From: Pararhodonellum marinum
GTDB lineage: Bacteria; Bacteroidota; Bacteroidia; Cytophagales; Cyclobacteriaceae
Assembly: GCF_015354735.1 (NCBI RefSeq)
Contig: NZ_JACEFJ010000001.1
Coordinates: 186,001-250,000 of the forward strand
Direction: 5' to 3'
Length of the DNA: 64,000 bases
This document shows, in pieces, positions 15,280 to 23,100 of the stretch (position 1 is its first letter; every line of letters begins with the position of its first letter). A model generated the notes under the pieces. The model saw only the letters and a program-made list of their open reading frames with translations, was not told the origin of the DNA and did no database searches. Made by a program: the position numbers and the translations under genes.

Positions 15280-16587
15280 ATGGCTAAGAAAAAATCGAAC
15301 AAACTAATTTACATACTTTTGGGTATCGTCGGTGTCCTGATCCTTTTTATTATCGTAGGAAAATCAGCCGGATGGATTGGCGGGGAAAAGGAACTTGAAG
15401 TAGAGATGGCGGAAGCTAAATCTACTACCATCATTGAAAAGGTAAGTTCATCTGGTATCGTTCAACCTGAAATTGAGGTAAAATTGAGCCCTGATGTGGC
15501 TGGCGAAATCATAGAGTTGAATGTTATGGAAGGGGATAGTGTAAAAATTGATGATCTTTTGGTCAAAATCCGACCTGATAATTTTATTTCCGCATTGGAC
15601 AGAAGTAGGGCCAACCTGAATCAACAAATGGCTAACCTAGCCCAATCCAAGGCCAATTTAAAAAGAGCTGAGGCACAATTTGTCAGGGCAGAGCTTGAAT
15701 ACAACCGTAACGAAAAACTCTATAAGGACAAAGTCATTTCTGATGCCGATTTTGAACAAATCAAAGCCAACTTCCAAACTGCCGACAATGATCTGGATGC
15801 TGCCAAACAATCCGTTTTGGCTGCTGAATTTGTGGTCAAAAGCTCCCAGGCGTCAGTCAATGAAGCAGCAGAAAATCTCAGGCTTACGAATGTCTATTCC
15901 CCTGTATCAGGTATAGTCTCCAAGCTTTTGGTAGAGCAAGGCGAGCGGGTAGTGGGAACCCAGCAGATGGCAGGAACGGAAATGCTCCGGATTGCAGACC
16001 TTTCCAGGATGGAGGTCAGGGTCAATGTGAACGAAAATGATATCGTTCGAATCAGTTTGGGTGATACGACCATCATTGATGTGGATTCTTATGCTTTCAC
16101 TGGTCAAAAGTTCACCGGAGTAGTCACTTCCATAGCCAACTCTGCCAACGAAAAGGCTTCTCAAGATGCGGTTACGGAATTTGAAGTAAGGATTCGGGTT
16201 TTAAATTCTTCATATGAAAATCTGATAACAGAAACCAACAGATTCCCTTTTAGGCCCGGAATGACTGCTTCTGTAGAAATCATTACCGAGAAAAAAGAAA
16301 ATGTGCTTTCAGTCCCATTGGCCGCAGTGACGACTAGGGAAAGCATGAGAGACACCATAGCTGATGGCAGCACCAAACCCAAAGAGTTGGTATTTGTATT
16401 GGAAGGAGATCGGGCCAAACAGGTGGCTGTAAAGACTGGTATTTCGGATTTTGACAATATTGAAATCTTGGAAGGTATCACGGAAGGTCAAAAGATAATA
16501 TCCGGACCCTATTTTGTAGTCAGCAAACAACTGGAAGACAATAAATTGGTAAAAGCCGGCAAAGATGCCAGTATAGCTTCAAGATGA
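15280..16587 (+). CDS. HlyD/MFP-type periplasmic adaptor of an efflux system
   Basis: 435 residues: an N-terminal membrane anchor (LIYILLGIVGVLILFIIV), a biotinyl-lipoyl half-motif LSPDVAGEIIELNVMEGDSV (residues about 67-86), a long alpha-hairpin rich in A/Q/K (LNQQMANLAQSKANLKRAEA), the second lipoyl half (NVYSPVSGIVSKLLVEQGERV) and beta-barrel/membrane-proximal domains (FRPGMTASVEI, VLSVPLAAV). This domain order matches MacA-like adaptors of ABC-type exporters. No MacB-like permease follows: the next gene is convergent. Confidence 0.92.
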   Translation: MAKKKSNKLIYILLGIVGVLILFIIVGKSAGWIGGEKELEVEMAEAKSTTIIEKVSSSGIVQPEIEVKLSPDVAGEIIELNVMEGDSVKIDDLLVKIRPDNFISALDRSRANLNQQMANLAQSKANLKRAEAQFVRAELEYNRNEKLYKDKVISDADFEQIKANFQTADNDLDAAKQSVLAAEFVVKSSQASVNEAAENLRLTNVYSPVSGIVSKLLVEQGERVVGTQQMAGTEMLRIADLSRMEVRVNVNENDIVRISLGDTTIIDVDSYAFTGQKFTGVVTSIANSANEKASQDAVTEFEVRIRVLNSSYENLITETNRFPFRPGMTASVEIITEKKENVLSVPLAAVTTRESMRDTIADGSTKPKELVFVLEGDRAKQVAVKTGISDFDNIEILEGITEGQKIISGPYFVVSKQLEDNKLVKAGKDASIASR

Positions 16588-16601
16588 TATGAAATCGAAT
16601 G

Positions 16602-17177
16602 TCACCATCGCTTAAGCTTTTCATAGATGAGGTGAACAGGTAGGCCCATAACAGTGTAAAAGGAGCCTTCAAGACGCTCTACAGCAATGTATCCGATCCA
16701 TTCCTGAATACCATAGGCCCCAGCTTTGTCATAAGGGCTAAAAGTGTTTACATAAAAATCGATTTCTTCAACTTCTAGTGGTCTGAAGTGAACTTTCGTG
16801 GTGTCCGAAAAAACAACCTTTTTGGTCAAATTCATCATGCAAACTCCGGTAATTACTTCATGGGATTTGCCTGACAATTGAGTCAACATGTGGATGGCCT
16901 CTTCCTTGTTTTCAGGCTTATTCAAAATCTTCTGGCCATCCAATACAGTGGTATCAGCACAAATCAAAAGCTCATTTTCCATTAAATCTGGTCTGAAGGC
17001 TTCCGCTTTCTTTTCAGCCAAGAATGAGGCTACCTCTTTCAATTCGAGGTGTTCAGGGTAAGTTTCTGCTACCTCTTTGGTCATAACCCTGAATTCCAAA
17101 CCCAATCCCTTTAACAATTCCTGCCGTCTGGGTGATTTAGAAGCCAAAATAAGTTGGTACTGTGGCCTAAAGAAATT
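16602..17177 (-). CDS. maf: Maf-family nucleotide pyrophosphatase
   Basis: 191 residues from the ATG at 17177 (MNFFRPQYQLILASKSPRRQ). An upstream in-frame ATG at 17228 would lie deep in the DUF1015 gene and is unlikely. SPRRQELL near residue 15, SFLAEKKAEAF, LICADTTVLDGQ and YDKAGAYGIQEW are the Maf signatures. The family hydrolyses dTTP/UTP or modified nucleotides. It overlaps the upstream DUF1015 gene by 11 bp. Confidence 0.92.
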   Translation of the reverse strand, partial: NFFRPQYQLILASKSPRRQELLKGLGLEFRVMTKEVAETYPEHLELKEVASFLAEKKAEAFRPDLMENELLICADTTVLDGQKILNKPENKEEAIHMLTQLSGKSHEVITGVCMMNLTKKVVFSDTTKVHFRPLEVEEIDFYVNTFSPYDKAGAYGIQEWIGYIAVERLEGSFYTVMGLPVHLIYEKLKRW

Positions 17178-18474
17178 CATGGAACAAATCGTAAGGGAAC
17201 TCGAAATCTTCTTCAGCAATAGACCCAAAAATCAAACCTGAAATGGCTTTTGGATAGAAATAGGTAGATTTTTGCGGCATGGTATAGCCACTCTTACAAA
17301 CCTGCAACACGGCTTCCATACTCACTTCCTTGGTGATGATGGCAAAGGATGCAGTTCCTTCAGATACTTTAGAAAGACATCTGCTCAAATTTCTTTCATA
17401 AATGATGTGCTCGGAAAGCCTCTGCACTTCAGGGGGTATTCCCAGGATCTTTTCGATGAAAAAATGATGCAATACACTCAAATCCAAGCGTTTGATTACA
17501 TCAGGAAAATTACCCTCAAATTCTTCCAATCGCTCTGGTTTTAGCCGAATTTTGAAGGCTGCATCCTTAAACACCAGGCCAAATGCCCAAGATTTATGAA
17601 GAATCAATTCTCCGATTTCATCGGGGTCGTTGAGCGGTCTAATGAAAAAGTAAGGTTCGATTTTTTCCAGCAGTTCTTCTCTCGAAATTTGGATATCACA
17701 GAAAAGCCTGTGAGTGGGTAGAATACGCAAATCTTTGGCTGCTGCATTGGTTAGGTACATCATGTGGTAGTTGTATCCTTCCCCTCCATGATGGGAGGGA
17801 TTTGCGTCTGTCATTTTTTTACGGTAAGCAATGGCTCCTTCATACCTGTGGTGTCCGTCTGCAAGGATTATGCTTTGACTTTGAATCAACTTCATGAATT
17901 TGTGGATGATTTTGGCGTCATGGATAACGGCCAAAACCTCTCTGATGCCCTGGTAATCCTCCAAGTCGTACAAAGGTTGCTCTATAGCAGCATCCATGTA
18001 CTTTTCCAATTCAAATGCCTCATCATGATACAAACCATGCGTTGGGCTTGCCTGCATTTTCGTTTTTTCCAGGAGCTCTATCCGGTCATTCACGGCATTG
18101 ACCAAGGTGTTTTCATGTCTATAGATTTGGTTTTCATCCCAGTCATAAGCCTTGATATGGGCAATAAAGCCTTTTCTGCAAAATTCTTTTTCACTTCCCG
18201 GTAAGCGGAAATATTGGTAATAGATGTAAATTCCAGGCAAAGGATCTTGTACCAAAATTTTTTCTTGTTTCCATTTCTCTAAAGTTTCAAATGCTTCTTG
18301 GGCAGGAAACTCACCTTTGGGTACAGATAGGTGAATGCTATTGAGTGGATTTTGATATAAAGCTTCTCTTTGCCTGTTTGAGACCACATCAAAGAGAGGG
18401 GAAGTAAGTTCTTCGATAATTTCTTGATAGTCCGGATGGTATCTCCAAGCTTTCAAGGGTAAAATTTCTGCCAT
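17167..18474 (-). CDS. DUF1015 family protein
   Basis: 435 residues. Blocks typical of DUF1015 include PLKAWRYHP at the N-terminus, NPLNSIHLSVPKGE, HENTLVNAVNDRIELLEKTKMQ, ILADGHHRYEGAIAYRK (about residue 205) and LPTHRLF. The HHRYE motif suggests a catalytic or ligand-binding site, but no function is established. It sits between accC (1-nt overlap, TAATG) and maf, so all three form one minus-strand operon. Confidence 0.9.
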   Translation of the reverse strand: MAEILPLKAWRYHPDYQEIIEELTSPLFDVVSNRQREALYQNPLNSIHLSVPKGEFPAQEAFETLEKWKQEKILVQDPLPGIYIYYQYFRLPGSEKEFCRKGFIAHIKAYDWDENQIYRHENTLVNAVNDRIELLEKTKMQASPTHGLYHDEAFELEKYMDAAIEQPLYDLEDYQGIREVLAVIHDAKIIHKFMKLIQSQSIILADGHHRYEGAIAYRKKMTDANPSHHGGEGYNYHMMYLTNAAAKDLRILPTHRLFCDIQISREELLEKIEPYFFIRPLNDPDEIGELILHKSWAFGLVFKDAAFKIRLKPERLEEFEGNFPDVIKRLDLSVLHHFFIEKILGIPPEVQRLSEHIIYERNLSRCLSKVSEGTASFAIITKEVSMEAVLQVCKSGYTMPQKSTYFYPKAISGLIFGSIAEEDFEFPYDLFHEFL

Positions 18475-19973
18475 TAATGTTTGCGCTTATTCCAGTTGGA
18501 GTTGGCTGCTGCCAGCTTTTTTTCTTTATTTTCCTGGTGATTCTTTCTGGATTTTTCAAATATCATCACACCCAAGGCAGCTGTGATGGAGGTTTCTTCT
18601 TGCGTCAGCTTAATATTTAACTTTTTAGGTTCAAAAAAGGTTTCCACAAATTTGGTGTCGAATTTCCCCGAAATAAATTCCTCATGCTGCAACACAAAAC
18701 GACAAAAAGAAAGGGTAGTTTCAATTCCGGTAATTTGGTATTCGTCAATGGCCCTAATCATTCTGGCAATGGCTTTTTCCCTGCTTTCTGCAAAGGTAAT
18801 TAACTTGGCGATCATTGGATCATAATAAATGGGTATATCCATGCCTTTTTCGAAAGCATCATCCACCCTTACTCCTGGACCCTGAGGCCTAATATACGTA
18901 CTGAGCTTGCCGATATCAGGCAGAAAATTGTTTTTTGGGTTTTCAGCATATACCCTTATTTCTATGGCATGTCCATTTATTTGCAGGTCATCCTGACCGA
19001 AGGAAAGTGGCTTTCCGGAAGCAATGAGGATCTGCTCTTTGACCAGGTCCTTCCCGGTGATCATTTCTGTCACCGGATGTTCGACCTGAAGCCGGGTATT
19101 CATTTCAAGAAAATAAAAATTCAGTTGATTATCAACGATGAATTCCACAGTTCCCGCTCCGTAATAGTCGCAGGCTTTAGCAACTCCTACAGCAGCTTTT
19201 CCCATGGCCTCCCTAATTTCAGGGGTCAAAGTTGCGGAAGGGGCCTCTTCTACCACTTTCTGATGCCTCCTTTGGATCGAGCACTCTCTTTCGAAAAGAT
19301 AAACCAGGTTACCGTGCTGGTCTCCCAAGATTTGAATTTCTATGTGCTTGGGTGAGGTGATGAACTTCTCGATAAATACTGATCCGTTGCCAAAAGCTGA
19401 TTGGGCTTCACTGACCGCCCGTTGCATCTGTTCCTCAAAATCTTCCTCAGATTCAACAATACGCATCCCTTTTCCACCACCACCAGCACTCGCTTTAATT
19501 AAAATAGGATAGCCGATTTCAAGGGCTATTTTTTTGGCCTCAGGGATAGACGTGATGGGCTCGTCGGTTCCAGGGACCAAAGGCACCCCAAAATCCTTTA
19601 CTGCTTGTTTAGCGGATAACTTATCTCCCATAACTTCAATAGAGAATGGAGAGGGTCCAATAAATATCAAACCTGCATCCTGTACTTTTTGGGCAAAGGA
19701 AGCATTTTCAGATAAAAAACCATAGCCTGGATGGATGGCGTCTGCACCCAGGTTTTTTGCCTCTTCGATAATTTTTTCTCCTAGTAGATAAGAAGAGGAC
19801 GATGGCGGAGGACCGATACAAACTGCTTCATCTGCGAATCGAACATGGGGAGAGAACCGGTCAGCTTCACTGAAAACAGCAACTGTTTTGATGCCCATTT
19901 CTTTTGCGGATCGCATGATTCTGAGGCTGATTTCTCCCCTGTTTGCAACTAGTATTTTTTTTATTTCAGGCAT
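18474..19973 (-). CDS. accC: biotin carboxylase subunit (acetyl-/acyl-CoA carboxylase)
   Basis: 499 residues. Order of features: N-terminal Rossmann domain KILVANRGEISLRIMRSAK, HPGYGFLSENASFA, ATP-grasp Gly-rich loop LIKASAGGGGKGMRIV (about residue 160), HIEIQILGDQHGN, ERECSIQRRHQKV, and the metal/bicarbonate site NFYFLEMNTRLQVEHPVTEM. It carboxylates biotin on a carrier protein with ATP and bicarbonate. The basic C-terminal extension ending NSNWNKRKH is common in Bacteroidetes acyl-CoA carboxylase subunits. Carrier and transferase subunits are not in the window, so the acyl-CoA substrate is undecided. Confidence 0.92.
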   Translation of the reverse strand: MPEIKKILVANRGEISLRIMRSAKEMGIKTVAVFSEADRFSPHVRFADEAVCIGPPPSSSSYLLGEKIIEEAKNLGADAIHPGYGFLSENASFAQKVQDAGLIFIGPSPFSIEVMGDKLSAKQAVKDFGVPLVPGTDEPITSIPEAKKIALEIGYPILIKASAGGGGKGMRIVESEEDFEEQMQRAVSEAQSAFGNGSVFIEKFITSPKHIEIQILGDQHGNLVYLFERECSIQRRHQKVVEEAPSATLTPEIREAMGKAAVGVAKACDYYGAGTVEFIVDNQLNFYFLEMNTRLQVEHPVTEMITGKDLVKEQILIASGKPLSFGQDDLQINGHAIEIRVYAENPKNNFLPDIGKLSTYIRPQGPGVRVDDAFEKGMDIPIYYDPMIAKLITFAESREKAIARMIRAIDEYQITGIETTLSFCRFVLQHEEFISGKFDTKFVETFFEPKKLNIKLTQEETSITAALGVMIFEKSRKNHQENKEKKLAAANSNWNKRKH

Positions 19974-20077
19974 GTGGTCATATCAAAACTTGAGTAGGAG
20001 AACAAAAAATAGCTCCGTCACGAAGTAAATAAATTTAAATGAACTATGGAAAGAATATCTTAAAAGAGGGTCCTTTT

Positions 20078-20108
20078 TTGCAAGGTAGTCCAAAATGTAT
20101 TAGTTTTG
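20078..20108 (+). promoter_or_regulatory. promoter for the serine-palmitoyltransferase-like gene
   Basis: TTG (20078-20080) and TAGTTTTG (20101-20108) are spaced 20 bp, a match to the TTG/TAnnTTTG pattern, leaving a leader of about 50 nt. Confidence 0.45.
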
Positions 20109-20165
20109 GGGGTTTTATTGTAATGTTCAATTATAGAAAAACGTATCACTAAACTACAGAAGGCT

Positions 20166-21416
20166 TTGGATATATTCGAGAAATTGCACACCAACCTAGG
20201 ACCGTTGGGTAAGCACTCAGAGTTGTCAGAGGGGTATTTCATGTTCCCCAAATTAGAAGGAGAGATAGCTCCAAGGATGAAGTTTAAAGGTAAAGAGGTA
20301 CTCACATGGAGTCTCAACAACTACTTGGGACTTGCCAATCACCCCGAAATCAGAAAAGCAGATGAAGACGCTGCTCGCAAATGGGGAGCAGCATATCCCA
20401 TGGGGGCCAGGATGATGTCGGGTAATACAGACCTTCACGAACAACTGGAAAATGAACTGGCAGCCTTTGTGCAAAAAGAGAAAGCCTATTTACTAAACTA
20501 TGGCTATCAAGGGATCATGTCCGTCATTGATTCCTTGCTTGACCGTAAGGATGTGGTAGTATATGACAGCGAATGCCATGCCTGCATCATCGATGCACTT
20601 AGGATGCACATTGGCAAGCGTTTCGTGTTTCCTCACAATGATATTGAAAACTGCGAAAAGCAATTACAGAGAGCAACCAGATTGGCTGATGAAACAGGTG
20701 GTGGCATCCTTTTGATCACAGAAGGAGTTTTTGGCATGACCGGTGACATGGGCAGGCTTGCGGAAATTGTAAAACTGAAAGAAAAATTCCAGTTCAGGAT
20801 CCTAGTGGATGATGCGCACGGTTTCGGTACCATGGGCGCTACGGGAGCCGGTTCAGCAGAAGCACAAGGGGTTCAGGATCAAATAGACCTTTATTTTTCT
20901 ACTTTCGCCAAATCAATGGCTAGCATTGGTGCATTTGTGGCAGGGGATGAAAAAGTGATCCACTATTTAAAATACAACATGCGCTCCCAAATCTTCGCCA
21001 AGGCGCTACCAATGCTATTGGTGGAAGGCGGATTGAAGCGGCTAGAGTTGCTTAGATCAAGGCCGGAATTGAAAGCCAATCTATGGAAAATCGTCAATGC
21101 ACTGCAGAATGGGCTGAAGGAAAAAGGCTTCAGTATAGGGAAAAGCAACTCCCCGGTGACCCCAGTGGTGCTTAATGGTACAGTTGGAGAAGCTGCAACA
21201 CTCAGCAAAGACCTCAGAGAGAATTACAATATTTTTTGTTCAGTGGTTATTTACCCTGTCGTGCCGAAAGGAATGATTATTCTTAGATTGATCCCAACTG
21301 CGGTACATACTTTGGAAGATGTGGCAGAAACCATTTCTGCCTTCGAAGCCATCAAAGATAAATTGACCTCTGGAATCTATAAAACCAGTGAATTGGCTAC
21401 CTCTTTCGGAGAATAA
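20166..21416 (+). CDS. spt: alpha-oxoamine synthase, serine palmitoyltransferase-like
   Basis: 416 residues, fold-type I PLP enzyme. Marks: WSLNNYLGLANHPE (48-61), the cofactor-stacking His138 in DSECHACI, DDAHGFGTMG (215-224) and the PLP lysine K249 in TFAKSMAS. Length and the N-terminal FPKLEGEIAPRMKFKGKEV region fit the Bacteroidetes serine palmitoyltransferase group, which condenses serine with palmitoyl-CoA for sphingolipids; 8-amino-7-oxononanoate or 2-amino-3-ketobutyrate synthases are alternatives. The start codon is TTG: there is no in-frame ATG between an upstream TAA and the conserved N-terminus. Confidence 0.82.
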   Translation: MDIFEKLHTNLGPLGKHSELSEGYFMFPKLEGEIAPRMKFKGKEVLTWSLNNYLGLANHPEIRKADEDAARKWGAAYPMGARMMSGNTDLHEQLENELAAFVQKEKAYLLNYGYQGIMSVIDSLLDRKDVVVYDSECHACIIDALRMHIGKRFVFPHNDIENCEKQLQRATRLADETGGGILLITEGVFGMTGDMGRLAEIVKLKEKFQFRILVDDAHGFGTMGATGAGSAEAQGVQDQIDLYFSTFAKSMASIGAFVAGDEKVIHYLKYNMRSQIFAKALPMLLVEGGLKRLELLRSRPELKANLWKIVNALQNGLKEKGFSIGKSNSPVTPVVLNGTVGEAATLSKDLRENYNIFCSVVIYPVVPKGMIILRLIPTAVHTLEDVAETISAFEAIKDKLTSGIYKTSELATSFGE

Positions 21417-21514
21417 TTTATCAAAAAACAGGCCTATATTGTTGTTTTATAAACATTTTAGCTATATTGAACGAAGAATTAAACTTATCATCAACCTAAA
21501 AATTAATTTTTACT

Positions 21515-21691
21515 ATGAACAGATTTAGTGAAATCAAAGATCTTGTAATGGGATTAGAAGGCGACTTTGAAAAATTCTATGACAAGAAAAACCAAGCCGC
21601 AGGAACTAGAGTGAGAAAAGGCATGCAAGACCTTAAGAACTTAGCTCAGGATATCCGAAAAGAAGTTCAGGACATTAAAAATGAAGGCTAA
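21515..21691 (+). CDS. histone H1-like small basic protein
   Basis: 58 residues. NRFSEIKDLVMGLEGDFEKF followed by NQAAGTRVRKGMQDLKNLAQ and DIRKEVQDIKN is the short histone H1-like (Hc1-type) protein widely conserved in Bacteroidetes. It is probably a helical DNA-associated protein acting in nucleoid organisation. It lies in the gap between the sphingolipid-type enzyme gene and dapA, and is followed directly by a terminator. Start at ATG 21515; it is preceded by an AT-rich leader. Confidence 0.85.
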   Translation: MNRFSEIKDLVMGLEGDFEKFYDKKNQAAGTRVRKGMQDLKNLAQDIRKEVQDIKNEG

Positions 21692-21695
21692 TAAT

Positions 21696-21726
21696 AAAAA
21701 GGTGGTTTTTAAAGCCACCTTTTTTT
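21696..21726. terminator. bidirectional terminator between H1-like gene and dapA
   Basis: AAAAAGGTGG (21696-21705) pairs with CCACCTTTTT (21715-21724) around a short loop, with a T-tract on the plus strand and an A-tract before it that serves as a T-tract for the minus strand. It overlaps the dapA stop codon. Confidence 0.75.
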
Positions 21727-22585
21727 ATACCCTTGAGGCTGCCGCTTTTATTTTTTCTTGAAGTCCACTACTGGCTTCAATGAGCGGAAGTCTAACCTCT
21801 CCACGACAAAGTCCCATTTGTGACATCAAATACTTGATGCCTACAGGATTGCTTTCTTCATACATCAAAGAATTGATTTCCAACAGTCTAAATGTGGCTT
21901 TCATGGAAGCTTCTGCATTGCCGTGAATGATTTCTTTTATGATATCTGGATAGGCATTGGCCAACACCGAGATCACTCCCTCACAGCCAATGGCTCTCAT
22001 GGCACTGGTCAACATGTCATCCCCTGAAATCAGCAAGAATTCTTTGGGTTTGTGGGCCACTATCTGCATGCATTGCTCCATATTTCCGCTTGCTTCTTTC
22101 ATTCCTATGATATTAGGATGATTTGCCAATGTCAGGGTCGTTTGGGCACTCATGTTTGACATGGTTCGACCCGGTATGTTATATAGCATAATGGGTACTG
22201 GAGAAGCATTGGCAATGGATTCAAAGTGGGCAATGATCCCCGACTGTGCCGGTTTGTTGTAGTAGGGGCTAACTGATAAAATGGCGTCAACAGATTGCAA
22301 ATCTGTGGAATTGATTTCTTCCAATAATGCATGGGTGTCATTACCCCCGATTCCATAGACTATGGGAAGACCTAATTTGTTGTAGGAACTGACTGCTTGA
22401 AGAACCTTGACTTTTTCCGCTTTATTCAGTGTGGCACTTTCACCGGTAGTCCCCATTACGACGAGATAATCCACCCCTCCATCGGAAACAAAATCCACGA
22501 TTTTTTTCAAAGCTTCAAAATCAATGCTTTTGTCCTCCAAAAGCGGAGTAATTAAGGCTACTCCTGTACCTTTAAGTTTTTTCAT
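21725..22585 (-). CDS. dapA: 4-hydroxy-tetrahydrodipicolinate synthase
   Basis: 286 residues, a TIM-barrel aldolase that condenses pyruvate with aspartate semialdehyde in lysine/diaminopimelate synthesis. Residues seen: GTGVALITPL, GTTGESATL (T46/T47 region), Y135 in MLYNIPGRT and the Schiff-base K163 in GMKEASGN. The upstream gene (DUF6913-like) overlaps its start by 14 bp, and ligA lies upstream of that, so these three form an operon. Confidence 0.96.
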   Translation of the reverse strand: MKKLKGTGVALITPLLEDKSIDFEALKKIVDFVSDGGVDYLVVMGTTGESATLNKAEKVKVLQAVSSYNKLGLPIVYGIGGNDTHALLEEINSTDLQSVDAILSVSPYYNKPAQSGIIAHFESIANASPVPIMLYNIPGRTMSNMSAQTTLTLANHPNIIGMKEASGNMEQCMQIVAHKPKEFLLISGDDMLTSAMRAIGCEGVISVLANAYPDIIKEIIHGNAEASMKATFRLLEINSLMYEESNPVGIKYLMSQMGLCRGEVRLPLIEASSGLQEKIKAAASRV

Positions 22586-23090
22586 GATAATGGATCTTCT
22601 TGATGTATTGGATCATATTGGCCATATTCCCCTTTTTGTCAAGCTGAGGATCATGGTTTAACATAAGGTCCAAGAATGGGCTGTTTGAACTTGAATAAAA
22701 CCCAACTCTATAAATTTTAGATTGTAAATGTAATATAAATTGTAAATATGGATTTAAATTTTCAGAACTGACGAGAATAAGGCTGGGTTTCTGATCCAAT
22801 AAAGTCCTAATGCGTATGTTGGCATGGCCAAAGAAGGAAAAATCTGAGGGAGTTAACTCTTTTTCCAGAATAACTTTGCCTCTCTTCAAACTGAAAAAAC
22901 GGTCATTGATTTTTATTTCCTTACCCCACAAGTCATAACAAAGCGACTTAGTGTCCAGCATGTCCTGTTCAGAGTCTGCTATCAGCGTTATTTCTCTTAC
23001 TGCTGAGAAATCTACTTCATCAGCCTTTGAAGAGTTTGCCGGAGTATGCCTGATTTGGTAATTGATGAAATATTTTTTTATCCAATTCAT
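22572..23090 (-). CDS. DUF6913-like protein
   Basis: 172 residues. The start MNWIKKYFINYQIRH followed by a region reading ITLIADSEQDMLDTK and the pattern DFSFFGHANIRIRTLLDQKPSLILVS (quoted in part: SDFSFFGHANIRI, KPSLILVSSENLN) match a small Bacteroidetes family placed between ligA and dapA, which I believe is DUF6913. No catalytic motif is visible. It overlaps dapA by 14 bp and follows ligA by 10 bp. Its conserved position is the main clue; no function known. Confidence 0.65.
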   Translation of the reverse strand: MNWIKKYFINYQIRHTPANSSKADEVDFSAVREITLIADSEQDMLDTKSLCYDLWGKEIKINDRFFSLKRGKVILEKELTPSDFSFFGHANIRIRTLLDQKPSLILVSSENLNPYLQFILHLQSKIYRVGFYSSSNSPFLDLMLNHDPQLDKKGNMANMIQYIKKIHYHEKT

Positions 23091-23100
23091 AATTCAGGTT

